Assembly: GCF_009729855.1 (NCBI RefSeq)
Contig: NZ_WODA01000002.1
Location: 1 to 64,000, forward strand
DNA: 64,000 nt
From: Agromyces luteolus
GTDB lineage: Bacteria > Actinomycetota > Actinomycetes > Actinomycetales > Microbacteriaceae
Direction of reading: 5' to 3'
In this document: positions 17,571 to 25,330 of the stretch, piece after piece
How positions within the stretch are numbered: the stretch's first letter is position 1
Layout: every line of letters begins with the position of its first letter
Program-made: the position numbers and the translations under genes
Notes under the pieces: generated by a model
The model's database searches: none
Seen by the model: the letters and a program-made list of their open reading frames with translations, nothing else
Told to the model about the DNA's origin: nothing

Positions 17571-17577
17571 GCCAGCC

Positions 17578-17587
17578 ATCCTAGGAT
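17578..17587. promoter_or_regulatory. Palindromic shared -10 for proC and the CDF transporter
   Basis: The 10-bp perfect palindrome ATCCTAGGAT reads TAGGAT on both strands. On the minus strand it ends 7 bases before the proC ATG (17570). On the plus strand it ends 6 bases before the CDF ATG (17594). Each spacing fits a leaderless start, so one symmetric element can serve both divergent genes. Confidence 0.7.
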
Positions 17588-17593
17588 TGGCGC

Positions 17594-18556
17594 ATGAGCG
17601 CATCCGGCGGCACGAAGGCGATCCTGGCGGCATTCCTCGCGAACACGGGCATCGCCGTGACGAAGTTCATCGCGTGGTTCTTCTCCGGGTCCGCGTCGAT
17701 GCTCGCGGAGGCGGTCCACTCGGTGGCGGATGCGGGCAACCAGCTGCTGCTCTTCTTCGGCGGCCGGCAGGCCAAGCGCGAGGCCGACCGCGAGCACCCG
17801 TTCGGCTACGGGCGCGAGCGCTACGTGTACGCGTTCGTCGTGTCGATCATCCTGTTCTCGGTCGGCGGCGTGTTCTCGATCTACGAGGGCGTCGAGAAGA
17901 TCCAGCACCCCCACGAGCTCGAGGTGCCGTGGCTGCCGATCCTCGTCCTCGTGATCGCGATCGTGCTCGAGTCGTTCTCGCTGCGCACGGCGGTGAAGGA
18001 GTCGAACCGGATCCGCGGCAAGCAGACCTGGGTGCAGTTCGTGCGCCGCGCGAAGGCGCCCGAGCTGCCCGTCGTGCTGCTCGAGGACGTCGCGGCGCTC
18101 CTCGGCCTCGTGTTCGCCCTCTTCGGCGTGGGCCTCACGATCATCACCGGCAACACGATCTTCGACGCGATCGGCACGCTCATGATCGGCACGCTGCTCA
18201 TCATCGTCGCGATCATCCTCGGCATGGAGACCAAGAGCCTGCTGGTGGGCGAGGGCGCGAACGAGGCCGACGTGAAGAAGATCGAGCAGGCGATCCTCGC
18301 CGGCCCCGAGGCCGAGCGGATCATCCACATGAAGACCCTCTACCTCGGGCCCGACGAGCTGCTCGTCGCCGCGAAGCTGGGGTTCCACGGCGGCGAGACC
18401 CTCGCCGAGGTGTCGACCGCGATCAACGTCATCGAGCAGCGCATCCGCCACGCGGTGCCCGCTGCACGCGTGATCTACGTCGAGCCCGACATCTACGTCG
18501 ATCCGAACCTCGCCGCGCCGCCCACCGACGCGATCGTCATCAAGGGCCTCGAATGA
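17594..18556 (+). CDS. Cation diffusion facilitator (CDF) metal exporter
   Basis: This 320-residue membrane protein of the CDF family exports divalent metals (Zn, Mn, Fe or Co) in exchange for protons. Helix 2 carries the metal-site pattern HSVADAGNQ, and the loop motif is HPFGYGRERYVYAF. About six membrane helices (to about residue 215) are followed by a soluble C-terminal domain of about 100 residues. Metal specificity cannot be read safely. The first helix begins almost at the ATG. Its stop overlaps the ATG of the next gene by 4 bp. Confidence 0.9.
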   Translation: MSASGGTKAILAAFLANTGIAVTKFIAWFFSGSASMLAEAVHSVADAGNQLLLFFGGRQAKREADREHPFGYGRERYVYAFVVSIILFSVGGVFSIYEGVEKIQHPHELEVPWLPILVLVIAIVLESFSLRTAVKESNRIRGKQTWVQFVRRAKAPELPVVLLEDVAALLGLVFALFGVGLTIITGNTIFDAIGTLMIGTLLIIVAIILGMETKSLLVGEGANEADVKKIEQAILAGPEAERIIHMKTLYLGPDELLVAAKLGFHGGETLAEVSTAINVIEQRIRHAVPAARVIYVEPDIYVDPNLAAPPTDAIVIKGLE

Positions 18557-19302
18557 CGGATGCCGCCGGCACGGCCGGCCGACCCGTCGCCCTGGTCCTG
18601 CGCCACGACTCCGCCATCGGCCTCGGCAACCTCGGGCCCGCGCTCGAGGTGCACGGCTACGAGGTCCGGTTCCTCGACGCGCCGACCGAGGACGTGACGG
18701 CCGTCGACCCGCTCGCGCCCGACCTCGTCGTGGTGCTCGGCGGCGAGGAGGGCGCGTACGAGACCGACGCGTACCCGTACCTCGCCGACGAGCTCGACCT
18801 GCTGCGCACGCGCATCGCCGCCGAGGCGCCGATCTACGGCGTCTGCCTCGGCGCGCAGCTGCTGGCGGCCGCGCTCGGCGCGGACGTGTACCGAGGCCCG
18901 CGCAAGGAGGTCGGCTGGCTCGGCGTCGACCTCACCGAGGCCGGCGAGGGCTCGCCCGTGCGCCACGCGGAGGGCGTGCGGTTCGTGCAGTGGCACGGCG
19001 ACACGTTCGACCTGCCCGAGGGCGTCGAACGCCTCGCCGGGTCGCCGCAGTACGCCAACCAGGCGTTCCGCCGCGGCGACTGGCTGCTCGCGGTGCAGTT
19101 CCACCCCGAGATCGACCGCGAGATCCACGACGACTGGCTCGCGGCGTGGGGCGACGAGCTGCCGGAGTACGGGCTCGACGTCGCCGAGATGCGCGAGCTC
19201 CAGGCGACCTGCGGCCCCGCCGCCGAGACCGCGTCGGCCGCGATCCTCGGCGAGTTCGTCGAGGGCCTCGCCCGGCGCGGCGCGCTGCCGCGCGCGAGCT
19301 GA
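18553..19302 (+). CDS. Class I glutamine amidotransferase-like protein
   Basis: This 249-residue protein is a stand-alone class I glutamine amidotransferase domain. The nucleophile C98 lies in YGVCLGAQLLAAALGA, and the catalytic His-Glu pair is in VQFHPEID. Related free-standing proteins are annotated as GMP synthase-like or gamma-glutamyl hydrolases acting on unknown substrates. There is no synthetase domain. It is translationally coupled to the CDF exporter (ATGA overlap), but a functional link to metal export is not evident. The start MTDAAG uses the common GGATGCC word of this genome. Confidence 0.85.
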   Translation: MTDAAGTAGRPVALVLRHDSAIGLGNLGPALEVHGYEVRFLDAPTEDVTAVDPLAPDLVVVLGGEEGAYETDAYPYLADELDLLRTRIAAEAPIYGVCLGAQLLAAALGADVYRGPRKEVGWLGVDLTEAGEGSPVRHAEGVRFVQWHGDTFDLPEGVERLAGSPQYANQAFRRGDWLLAVQFHPEIDREIHDDWLAAWGDELPEYGLDVAEMRELQATCGPAAETASAAILGEFVEGLARRGALPRAS

Positions 19303-19333
19303 GCCGCTCCCGGTTCCGCCGGGTGCGGCGCGC

Positions 19334-19816
19334 TCAGCCCGCGGTGGTCGGGCGGCGCAGCGGATCCTCGAAGAAGTCGCGGAGCAGCCGTGCCGAGGCG
19401 TCCGCCTCGACCTCCGCGTAGACCTCGACGCGATGGTTCAGGCGCCGGTCGCGGAGCACGTCGTAGACCGAGCCGGCGGCGCCGGCCTTCTCGTCCCACG
19501 CGCCGAACACGACGGTCGGGACGCGCGCGGCGAGGATCGCGCCGGCGCACATCACGCACGGCTCGAGCGTCACCACGAGGGTGCAGTCGGTGAGGTGCCG
19601 GTCGCCGGTGACGCGGGCAGCCTCCCGGATGGCGAGGAGCTCGGCGTGCGCCGTCGGGTCCTCGTGCAGCTCGCGCTCGTTGCGCCCGGTCGCGACGACC
19701 TCGCCGTGGCGGACCACGACGGCGCCGACGGGCACGTCGCCCGAGACGAGGGCGGCGGATGCCTCGGCGAGGGCGAGCCGCATCCATTCGACGTGCTCAG
19801 GGCGCTGCACCGGCAT
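19334..19816 (-). CDS. tadA: tRNA-specific adenosine deaminase TadA
   Basis: This 160-residue zinc deaminase converts A34 to inosine in tRNA-Arg(ACG). The substrate tRNA gene is in this window at 30690-30762. The zinc and catalytic motifs are visible: HAE in [11 protein letters not shown] and PCxxC in [13 protein letters not shown]. Length and order match the TadA family. ATG 19816 is chosen because GAAGGGG lies 7-13 bases upstream; an ATG at 19834 is possible. It is divergent from upp. Confidence 0.93.
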   Translation of the reverse strand: MPVQRPEHVEWMRLALAEASAALVSGDVPVGAVVVRHGEVVATGRNERELHEDPTAHAELLAIREAARVTGDRHLTDCTLVVTLEPCVMCAGAILAARVPTVVFGAWDEKAGAAGSVYDVLRDRRLNHRVEVYAEVEADASARLLRDFFEDPLRRPTTAG

Positions 19817-19865
19817 CCGTTCGCCCCTTCTCATCGGCGGAACCCCCGCAACTAGACTCGAGCCT

Positions 19866-20498
19866 ATGCGAGTCCACGTTGCCGACCACCCGCTCGTCAC
19901 CCACAAGCTCACGGTGCTCCGCGACGAGACGACGCCGTCCCCGGTGTTCCGCTCGCTCGTCGAGGAGCTGATGACGCTCCTCGCCTACGAGGGCACGCGC
20001 GAGGTGCGCGTCGAGCCGGTCGACATCGTGACGCCGGTGGCCCCGACGACGGGTGTGCGCATCGCCGACCCGAAGCCGCTCATCGTGCCGATCCTGCGCG
20101 CCGGCCTCGGCATGCTCGAGGGCATGGTCAAGCTGCTGCCGTCGGCCGAGGTCGGCTTCCTCGGCATGGCCCGCAATGAAGAGACGCTCGAGCCGACGAC
20201 GTATGCCGAGCGGCTGCCAGACGACCTGTCGGGTCGGCAGTGCTTCGTGCTCGACCCGATGCTCGCGACGGGCGGGTCGCTGATCGCGGCGATCGACTTC
20301 CTGCTCGCGCGCGGGGCGACGGATGTCACGGCCATCTGCATCCTGGCGGCGCCCGAGGGCCTGCAGGCCGTCGAGCAGGCGATGGCCGGCCGCGACGTCA
20401 CGGTCGTGCTCGGCGCGGTCGACGAGCGACTGAACGAGCACGGCTACATCGTGCCGGGCCTCGGCGACGCCGGCGACCGGCTGTACGGCCTGGTCTGA
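19866..20498 (+). CDS. upp: Uracil phosphoribosyltransferase
   Basis: This 210-residue enzyme joins uracil and PRPP to give UMP in pyrimidine salvage. The PRPP-binding loop reads [20 protein letters not shown], and the uracil-binding C-terminal segment is [15 protein letters not shown]. Both match family members. TAGACT at 19853-19858 ends 7 bases before the ATG, so the message is probably leaderless. No terminator with a T tract follows. An imperfect inverted repeat at 20613-20648 lies downstream. Confidence 0.96.
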   Translation: MRVHVADHPLVTHKLTVLRDETTPSPVFRSLVEELMTLLAYEGTREVRVEPVDIVTPVAPTTGVRIADPKPLIVPILRAGLGMLEGMVKLLPSAEVGFLGMARNEETLEPTTYAERLPDDLSGRQCFVLDPMLATGGSLIAAIDFLLARGATDVTAICILAAPEGLQAVEQAMAGRDVTVVLGAVDERLNEHGYIVPGLGDAGDRLYGLV

Positions 20499-20743
20499 CG
20501 GCCTCGGCCCCGCCCGGCGTCATGGCGTGGCGTCGACGTGCGGTTCGTGTTACGCACGCCTCACCTCGCAGGATCTTCGCTGTGAGACACGCCGTGCGGA
20601 GAACGATCCGGCAAGATTCGAGAATTCACCTCGCTCTCGAAGAATCTTCCGCATCCGACGACCGGCACATCGGACCTCCCCTCTCCACGTCCCCGCGCGC
20701 GCACCGCGTGCGACGTCACGCACGGTCATCGGCGGGTCACGGT
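20499..20743. other. Noncoding region with an AT-rich inverted repeat
   Basis: No gene is convincing here. An inverted repeat with arms AAGATTCGAGA (20613-20623) and TCTCGAAGAATCTT (20635-20648), with a 3-base bulge in the right arm, is less GC-rich than its surroundings. It may be a regulatory site or the end of the upp transcript. The rest contains no clear hairpin with a T tract. Confidence 0.4.
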
Positions 20744-20772
20744 TTGACACATCCGCACGCCTGGGTTTGACT
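20744..20772 (+). promoter_or_regulatory. Candidate promoter for the Cys-rich upstream ORF
   Basis: TTGACA (20744-20749) is followed after 17 bases by TTGACT (20767-20772), a weak -10. Transcription would then start at or next to the ATG at 20780. Two direct TTTGAC repeats 23 bases apart could instead be regulator half-sites. Confidence 0.45.
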
Positions 20773-20779
20773 TTCGCCC

Positions 20780-20881
20780 ATGACTGACACCGCACGCTCC
20801 CTGACCGCCCTCGAGGCTCAGTGGACTGCCGGCGCGATGATGCCGGCGCGTGCGTCCATGTGTTGTCGAATGTGCCGCTGA
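20780..20881 (+). CDS. Cys-rich upstream ORF, possible attenuation leader peptide
   Basis: This 33-residue reading frame ends in a cysteine cluster (MCCRMCR, then stop). The ATG lies 7 bases after a candidate -10, so it would be read as a leaderless message. The coding part contains a hairpin (GCCGGC, 8-nt loop, GCCGGC) just before the Cys codons. Cys-rich leaderless upstream ORFs that sense cysteine supply are known in mycobacteria. Here the next gene, 160 bases on, encodes a winged-helix regulator. No Shine-Dalgarno is present. The peptide is too short to assign otherwise, and translation is inferred. Confidence 0.45.
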   Translation: MTDTARSLTALEAQWTAGAMMPARASMCCRMCR

Positions 20882-21041
20882 CCAGCGAACCCCCGCCGAG
20901 CACGCGACCGATCCCATCCGGACCGGAACGGCTCCGTCGAACCCGACACCTCTGATCGGGCTCTCCCCGGCCCACTCGGGCCCTTCGCTCCGACCCCGCG
21001 ACGACGGGGCCGTCGACGCATCTTCAGCACAAGGATCCGCC
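20882..21041 (+). promoter_or_regulatory. Leader between upstream ORF and winged-helix gene
   Basis: Two small hairpins lie here: GGCCC/GGGCC at 20969-20982 and CCCCG/CGGGG at 20994-21009. The ribosome site AAGGA follows at 21031-21035. CCGATC and GATCGG segments further upstream could pair in an alternative fold. If the upstream ORF controls expression, the switching structure should be in this stretch. Confidence 0.4.
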
Positions 21042-21821
21042 ATGTCTCTCACCCTCGCTCCCGCCGTCCGCACCGCGCACCCCGCCGTACGCCCCACGCA
21101 CCCGGCCGCGTACCGCCCCCAGCCGGCCGCCGCACGGCCCGCCGCCCCGGCGGCGGCGCCCGTCGCCCCCGCTGCTCCCGTCGCGCCCGCGGCACCGCGG
21201 CCTCGTGCCGTGCCCGAGGGCACCGAGGCGCGCGGCTTCGTCCTCTACGTCGGCATCGACGAGCTCAAGGCCGCGGCCGACGGCACCAGCCTGCACCGCA
21301 TCGTCGAGGCCCTCCGCACGCTCACGACCGAGCTCGCGCCCTCCGCCGAGACGTACGCGGCGGTGGCCCTCGCGCCCGAGGGAGCCGGCGGCCGAGACGT
21401 CGACGTCGTGCGACTCGCCCTGCAGGACCCGGCCGCGCTCGCCCGCCAGCGCGAGTCCCAGGGCCTGAGCGACGACGCCGACCGCCACCCCGACGGCGTC
21501 ATCATCGACATCTCGCGCAAGCGCGTGCTGCTCGATGGCGAGCCCGCCGGCCTGACGTACAAGGAGTTCGAGCTCCTGCAGTACCTCGTGCTCCGCGAGG
21601 GTCGCACGATCGACCGTCACGAGCTCATCGACGGCCTGTGGGCCGGCGACGACGAGATCCCGAACGAGCGCACGATCGACGTGCACATCCGCCGGCTCCG
21701 CTCGAAGCTCGCCCACTACCAGGACATCGTCCGCACCGTCCGCGGCGTCGGCTACCGCTTCGACCGGCACGCCGACGTCTCGATCCGCCAGGCGTCGACG
21801 CCGAGCCCCGACGTGTTCTGA
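21042..21821 (+). CDS. Winged-helix transcriptional regulator (OmpR/PhoB-type DNA-binding domain)
   Basis: This 259-residue protein has an unusual Ala/Pro-rich N-terminal ~60 residues (repeats of PAAP, VAPAAP) and a middle domain of unknown fold (about 65-145). The C-terminal winged helix (about 150-245) contains LTYKEFELLQYLVLREGRTIDRHELI and ERTIDVHIRRLRSKL, typical of OmpR/PhoB output domains. No receiver domain or phosphorylatable Asp context is seen, so it is an orphan regulator. AAGGA 7 bases before ATG 21042 supports this start. The Cys-rich upstream ORF suggests post-transcriptional control. Confidence 0.85.
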   Translation: MSLTLAPAVRTAHPAVRPTHPAAYRPQPAAARPAAPAAAPVAPAAPVAPAAPRPRAVPEGTEARGFVLYVGIDELKAAADGTSLHRIVEALRTLTTELAPSAETYAAVALAPEGAGGRDVDVVRLALQDPAALARQRESQGLSDDADRHPDGVIIDISRKRVLLDGEPAGLTYKEFELLQYLVLREGRTIDRHELIDGLWAGDDEIPNERTIDVHIRRLRSKLAHYQDIVRTVRGVGYRFDRHADVSIRQASTPSPDVF

Positions 21822-21908
21822 GCCGGGTCATCGCCCGCTCGTCGGGACTCTCAGGAAACTCCCCCGCATTCGGGGCACATCCCACTAGCGCCCGTTATCG
21901 ATCCGTTA

Positions 21909-22020
21909 TATATTCGTAGCGCACCGGCTGTTTGCTGTGGCGGCTGGTGCGGAATGTGATTGCAGGACACTCTTGGTGCAAGGGAGAGGGCCGGTCGTCA
22001 GCCTCTACGACCGGCCCTCA
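21909..22020 (+). ncRNA. Candidate small RNA or structured leader
   Basis: An AT-rich TATATT (21909-21914) could be a -10. It is followed by a hairpin (GCACCGGC 21921-21928 pairing with GCTGGTGC 21943-21950, one G-U pair) and then a perfect 13-bp stem (21986-21998 with 22007-22019). The span of about 100 nt with two stable hairpins and no reading frame suits a small RNA. It could equally be the end of the winged-helix transcript plus the promoter of the MarR gene. No known RNA family is recognised. Confidence 0.35.
21986..22019. terminator. Strong 13-bp hairpin, terminator-like
   Basis: The stem GAGGGCCGGTCGT / ACGACCGGCCCTC has an 8-nt loop and no mismatches. No T tract follows on either strand. 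A second hairpin (CCCCC/GGGGG around 22033-22048) comes just after. Position between two plus-strand genes fits a terminator of the winged-helix transcript. Confidence 0.55.
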
Positions 22021-22152
22021 ACCGTGTCCGCCCCCAGTTGAGGGGGCCCCGCCGCGCCATCCCGGTCCCGGCACTCGGCGCCGGTTCCATGCATCCCTAT
22101 CCTTGGTCTCATCGGCGGCTGTGCGCCGCACGTCCGACGAGAGGAGCCGGGG

Positions 22153-22620
22153 TTGGCGGATCGCGCGATGGCGGTGGCGGCGTGGGAGGCGCTCTTCCGC
22201 GCCCAGGTCTCGATCATGCGCCGGCTCTCGGCGGAGTTCCCGACCGAGGTCATGTCGCTCAACGAGTACGACGTGCTCTTCAACATCTCGCGCGCTCCCG
22301 GTCGACGGCTCCGCCTGAAGGACCTCAACCGCCACGTCCTCATCTCACAGCCGAGCGTGAGCCGGCTCGTCGACCGGCTCGCCGCGCGCGACTGGGTCGA
22401 GAAGACGGATGACCCGCTCGACGGCCGCGGCACGATCGTGCAGCTCACCGCCAAGGGCTTCCAGGAGTTCCGCCGCGCCGCCATCCACCACATGGAGGCG
22501 ATCACCGACCGCATGGGCGGCGGCCTCGACGAGGACGAGCTGCGACAGCTCATCGACCTGTGCGACCGTCTGCGCGAGGCGCAGGACCCGCCCCCGACCG
22601 GCCAGCAGCGCGAGGGCTGA
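22153..22620 (+). CDS. MarR-family transcriptional regulator
   Basis: This 155-residue regulator has the MarR winged-helix fold: a dimerising N-terminal helix (about 5-45), a recognition helix in HVLISQPSVSRLVDRLAARDWV, a wing in EKTDDPLDGRGTIVQLT, and C-terminal helices. The reading frame begins with TTG at 22153, preceded by GAGGAG 6 bases upstream. An ATG five codons later (22168) is also possible but has no ribosome site. No adjacent efflux or catabolic gene identifies its target. The convergent S41 peptidase ends 28 bp downstream. Confidence 0.88.
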   Translation: MADRAMAVAAWEALFRAQVSIMRRLSAEFPTEVMSLNEYDVLFNISRAPGRRLRLKDLNRHVLISQPSVSRLVDRLAARDWVEKTDDPLDGRGTIVQLTAKGFQEFRRAAIHHMEAITDRMGGGLDEDELRQLIDLCDRLREAQDPPPTGQQREG

Positions 22621-22648
22621 TCGGCCGCATCGGGTCCGCGAGGTCGCG

Positions 22649-24577
22649 CTACACGCCGATCAGGCGCGAGGCCACGAGGTCGTCGCCGTCGAACCCCTCC
22701 AGTCGGAGCACGCTGTCCGGCGTCGCGCCGTCGACGGATATGTCGAGCAGCGTCGTCCCGTCCTGGGTGGTCGTGGTCCCGACGGGTCGGCCGTCGAGGT
22801 AGACGTCGACGCTGTCGATCGAATCGGTCTGGAGGGTGAGCGTGCGTCGGCCGTTCGACGGAGCGCCGAGCGCCGCCTCGAGCATCCGGGGCGTCCGTTC
22901 GGCCAACAGCCGCCCTGCCGCCTCCATGAGATCCACGTTGTCCTCCATGACGTCCCGTCGCGTGAGGCGGTGGACCTCGTCCGGCACGATCCCGAGGTCC
23001 TCGACCGGCTGGCCGAACCGATCGCCGACCCGGAGGCAGCGCCGGAGCGACACGCGGTAGGCGGCACCCGCGGGCAGCGGTCGCAGCGGCCCGCCCGTCC
23101 AGTCCGCGCGCAGGTCCTCATGGGTGAGCACGTTCGCCCCTCCCGCGCCGGTGTTGTCGTCGACGCCGAGCACGGGCCCGATCGCGTGGTCCTGGAAGCC
23201 GGCGGCGAAGATGTCGGTGGCGCTGTAGCAGAGCGCGTCGGTGACCAGCACCACCGGTCCGTGGTACAGCTGGCCGACCCCGTTGACGACGTCCTCGGGG
23301 TAGAGCGGCAGCGCCCGCGAGAACGGCGCGCCCGTGGTGATCGACTCGTCGATCGAGGGCTTCCAGTCGCGGTAGTCGGCGACCCGGCCGGTCAGGTCCG
23401 CGGTGAGCCGGGTGTTGATGAACTGCATCGGCTCGGGCCGGACCCGGCGGGGCGTGAAGAACTGCAGGAGGAACTCGGAGGCGATGACGAAGCCGCCGCC
23501 GTTGCCGCGGACGTCGAGGATCAGGCCCTCGCGCGGCAGCACCGACGTCAGCCGCGCGACCTCCTCGATGAACGCCTCGATCCGGCGATCCTGCATGAAG
23601 AACGTGAAGATCCGCAGGTGTCCGAACGTGCCGCTCGCCGTCGCGACCGTCCGCGCCTTGAGCTCGGTCGGCCGCGTGGTCGGCACGATCCCGGCCTCCT
23701 GCTGCGCCTTGGTGGCCCGCGGGACGTCGAGCGAACTGCGCTCGACCCGCGCCTCCTCCTTCAGGGAGGCCGGGGCGAACAGGCGGCGCTTCACCTGGCG
23801 GCTGAGCTCGGTCTTCAGGTCGAGTCCGACCAGGTGCGACGCCGGCGACGCGACCCCCTGGGGGAGCTCGGCACTCGCATCGCCGCCGCCCAGGTCCGCC
23901 GCGGATTCGAACACGCGCCAGGGCAGGCGCGTCTCGTGCTCGGCAGCGCCGACGCGGTACGTCAGGTCCACCCAGTCCTCGTCCGGCGGCAGCGACATGC
24001 CGACCGGCCGGATCGTCATGTTCTCCAGGCCTCGCGCGAGGCTCGCCGCCGTGTTGCTGCCGGCCTCGCGGGCGGCGTTGCGTTCGACGGCGATCGCCAT
24101 CGGGCTGCCGTTCCAGTGCGTGACCTCGGCGCCGACGACCAGGTCGGGGTCTCCCGTGAGATGGTCGAAGGTCTTGGTCACGATCCACTTCGTCGTCCCG
24201 GCGTCCGCGCAGCGCTCGACGAGGATGCCGAGGAAGGCGAAGCCCGCATAGCGGTCGGGGAGGATGTAGTTCGTGTGCAGGTCGCGCAGTCCGAGGAAGA
24301 CTCGCTGCAGCGCGACGTGGAACTCCGGCTCGGTGAGCACCGGCAGCCGCGACCGCAGCAGTCGCAGGCCCTGGAGCGGGTCGACCGCGTGCATCGCGCG
24401 CTTCAGCGGCAGGTGGACGTAGAGCCCCTCGATCAGGATCTCCGCCTGGTCGACGAGCGTCCTCCGTTGGGCTTCGGTGAGTGCGCCGGACTCCACGTGC
24501 GCGCGGAACTCCGGCATCGTGCGGACCGCACCGAGTCCGTGGCCGCGCCCCATCCCGATGACGTTGATCGATGGCAT
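22649..24577 (-). CDS. S41-family peptidase (tail-specific protease-like), atypical
   Basis: This 642-residue protein has an N-terminal helical region (about 20-120), an S41-like core (about 290-545) and a C-terminal ~90-residue beta-rich segment. The nucleophile is probably S452 in CYSATDIFAAGFQDHAIG, matching the conserved serine of S41 enzymes, with the preceding core strand LILDVRGNGGGFV. The Lys normally found about 25 residues later in CtpA-type enzymes is not seen, because that stretch reads LGVDDNTGAGGAN. It has no signal peptide or obvious PDZ domain, so it appears cytoplasmic. No operon partner. The substrate is unknown. Confidence 0.75.
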   Translation of the reverse strand: MPSINVIGMGRGHGLGAVRTMPEFRAHVESGALTEAQRRTLVDQAEILIEGLYVHLPLKRAMHAVDPLQGLRLLRSRLPVLTEPEFHVALQRVFLGLRDLHTNYILPDRYAGFAFLGILVERCADAGTTKWIVTKTFDHLTGDPDLVVGAEVTHWNGSPMAIAVERNAAREAGSNTAASLARGLENMTIRPVGMSLPPDEDWVDLTYRVGAAEHETRLPWRVFESAADLGGGDASAELPQGVASPASHLVGLDLKTELSRQVKRRLFAPASLKEEARVERSSLDVPRATKAQQEAGIVPTTRPTELKARTVATASGTFGHLRIFTFFMQDRRIEAFIEEVARLTSVLPREGLILDVRGNGGGFVIASEFLLQFFTPRRVRPEPMQFINTRLTADLTGRVADYRDWKPSIDESITTGAPFSRALPLYPEDVVNGVGQLYHGPVVLVTDALCYSATDIFAAGFQDHAIGPVLGVDDNTGAGGANVLTHEDLRADWTGGPLRPLPAGAAYRVSLRRCLRVGDRFGQPVEDLGIVPDEVHRLTRRDVMEDNVDLMEAAGRLLAERTPRMLEAALGAPSNGRRTLTLQTDSIDSVDVYLDGRPVGTTTTQDGTTLLDISVDGATPDSVLRLEGFDGDDLVASRLIGV

Positions 24578-24974
24578 GAGATCCCCCCGGATCCCGTCCT
24601 ACTCCTCCCCGACGAAAATGAACAGTCCTCATTTCCTCGGACGAGGCGCTCCGGTGACCGCGGCTGTCCGGTGGACGCGCCGCTCCGGTCCGCGCGACGC
24701 GCGCGAGCGGGCATGACGGTGGGACGGGAACCCTACCTCCCGCCCCACCGCGGCCTCACAGGAGGCCCTCCCCGCCGAGCGACCCGAACTGAGCTCGGCG
24801 AGCCACCTCCCGAGCGACCGTGCTGGGACATCCGGTCGCATTCGCCGCGGTGCAGCGATCTGTCGGGTCGGGTCCCGACTCGGGTTTTGAGGAATCGTAT
24901 CGTTTTGCGGTGACGGCGGCAGTGCCCCAGAGCGGGGGGCACGGATCGGACGCGGCGTTCCGGTTCGGCCGCGC
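24578..24974. other. Intergenic region upstream of the S41 peptidase
   Basis: No gene is supported. Near the S41 start there is an AT-rich inverted repeat, GAAAATGA (24614-24621) and TCATTTC (24629-24635), a possible operator or promoter element. Around 24893-24920 a less GC-rich stretch contains, on the minus strand, TACGAT flanked by CAAAACGA and CTCAAAAC; this could be a more distant promoter. A GTCGGG/CCCGAC palindrome is nearby. Confidence 0.4.
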
Positions 24975-25289
24975 TCAGGCGGTGGCGGGCTGGCCGCCGG
25001 GCCAGTCGATCGACTCCTCGTAGCCCGGGTGCTTCCGCAGCCACGCGGCGATGAACGGGCAGCGCGGCACGATCCGCTCGCCGCGGCGAACCGCATCCTC
25101 CACGACGAACCTCGCGAGCATCGACCCGAGGCCGCGGCCCTCGAACGCCGGGTCGACGACCGTGTGGGTGAAGATGATGCGCCCCGGACTCGCCCGGAAC
25201 TTCGCGAAGCCGGCCTGGCCGCCGCCGAGGAGCAGCCGGTAGCGGCTCGCCTCGTCGTCGCGGACGATCTCGACGTCGTCGTCGGTCAC
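24975..25289 (-). CDS. Small GNAT-like N-acetyltransferase (YidJ/YjdJ type)
   Basis: This 104-residue protein belongs to the short GNAT-related family (COG2388). The acetyl-CoA binding motif is FEGRGLGSMLARFVVEDAVRRG, and the C-terminal motif CPFIAAWLRKHPGYEE is typical. Members are predicted N-acetyltransferases, but substrates are mostly unknown. The GTG at 25289 is preceded by GAGGAGATCCC, a good ribosome site. An in-frame ATG further upstream overlaps the end of the membrane protein gene and is less likely. It lies downstream of that gene on the same strand, about 40 bp away. Confidence 0.85.
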   Translation of the reverse strand: MTDDDVEIVRDDEASRYRLLLGGGQAGFAKFRASPGRIIFTHTVVDPAFEGRGLGSMLARFVVEDAVRRGERIVPRCPFIAAWLRKHPGYEESIDWPGGQPATA

Positions 25290-25330
25290 GGGATCTCCTC
25301 TCCGCGCGGGCCGGTCGGCCCGCAGGCTCA

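Noticed and set aside
20850-21041. Extending the winged-helix gene upstream to an ATG at 20850
   Set aside because: The added segment overlaps the Cys-rich ORF, is unlike the family, and has no ribosome site; AAGGA precedes ATG 21042.
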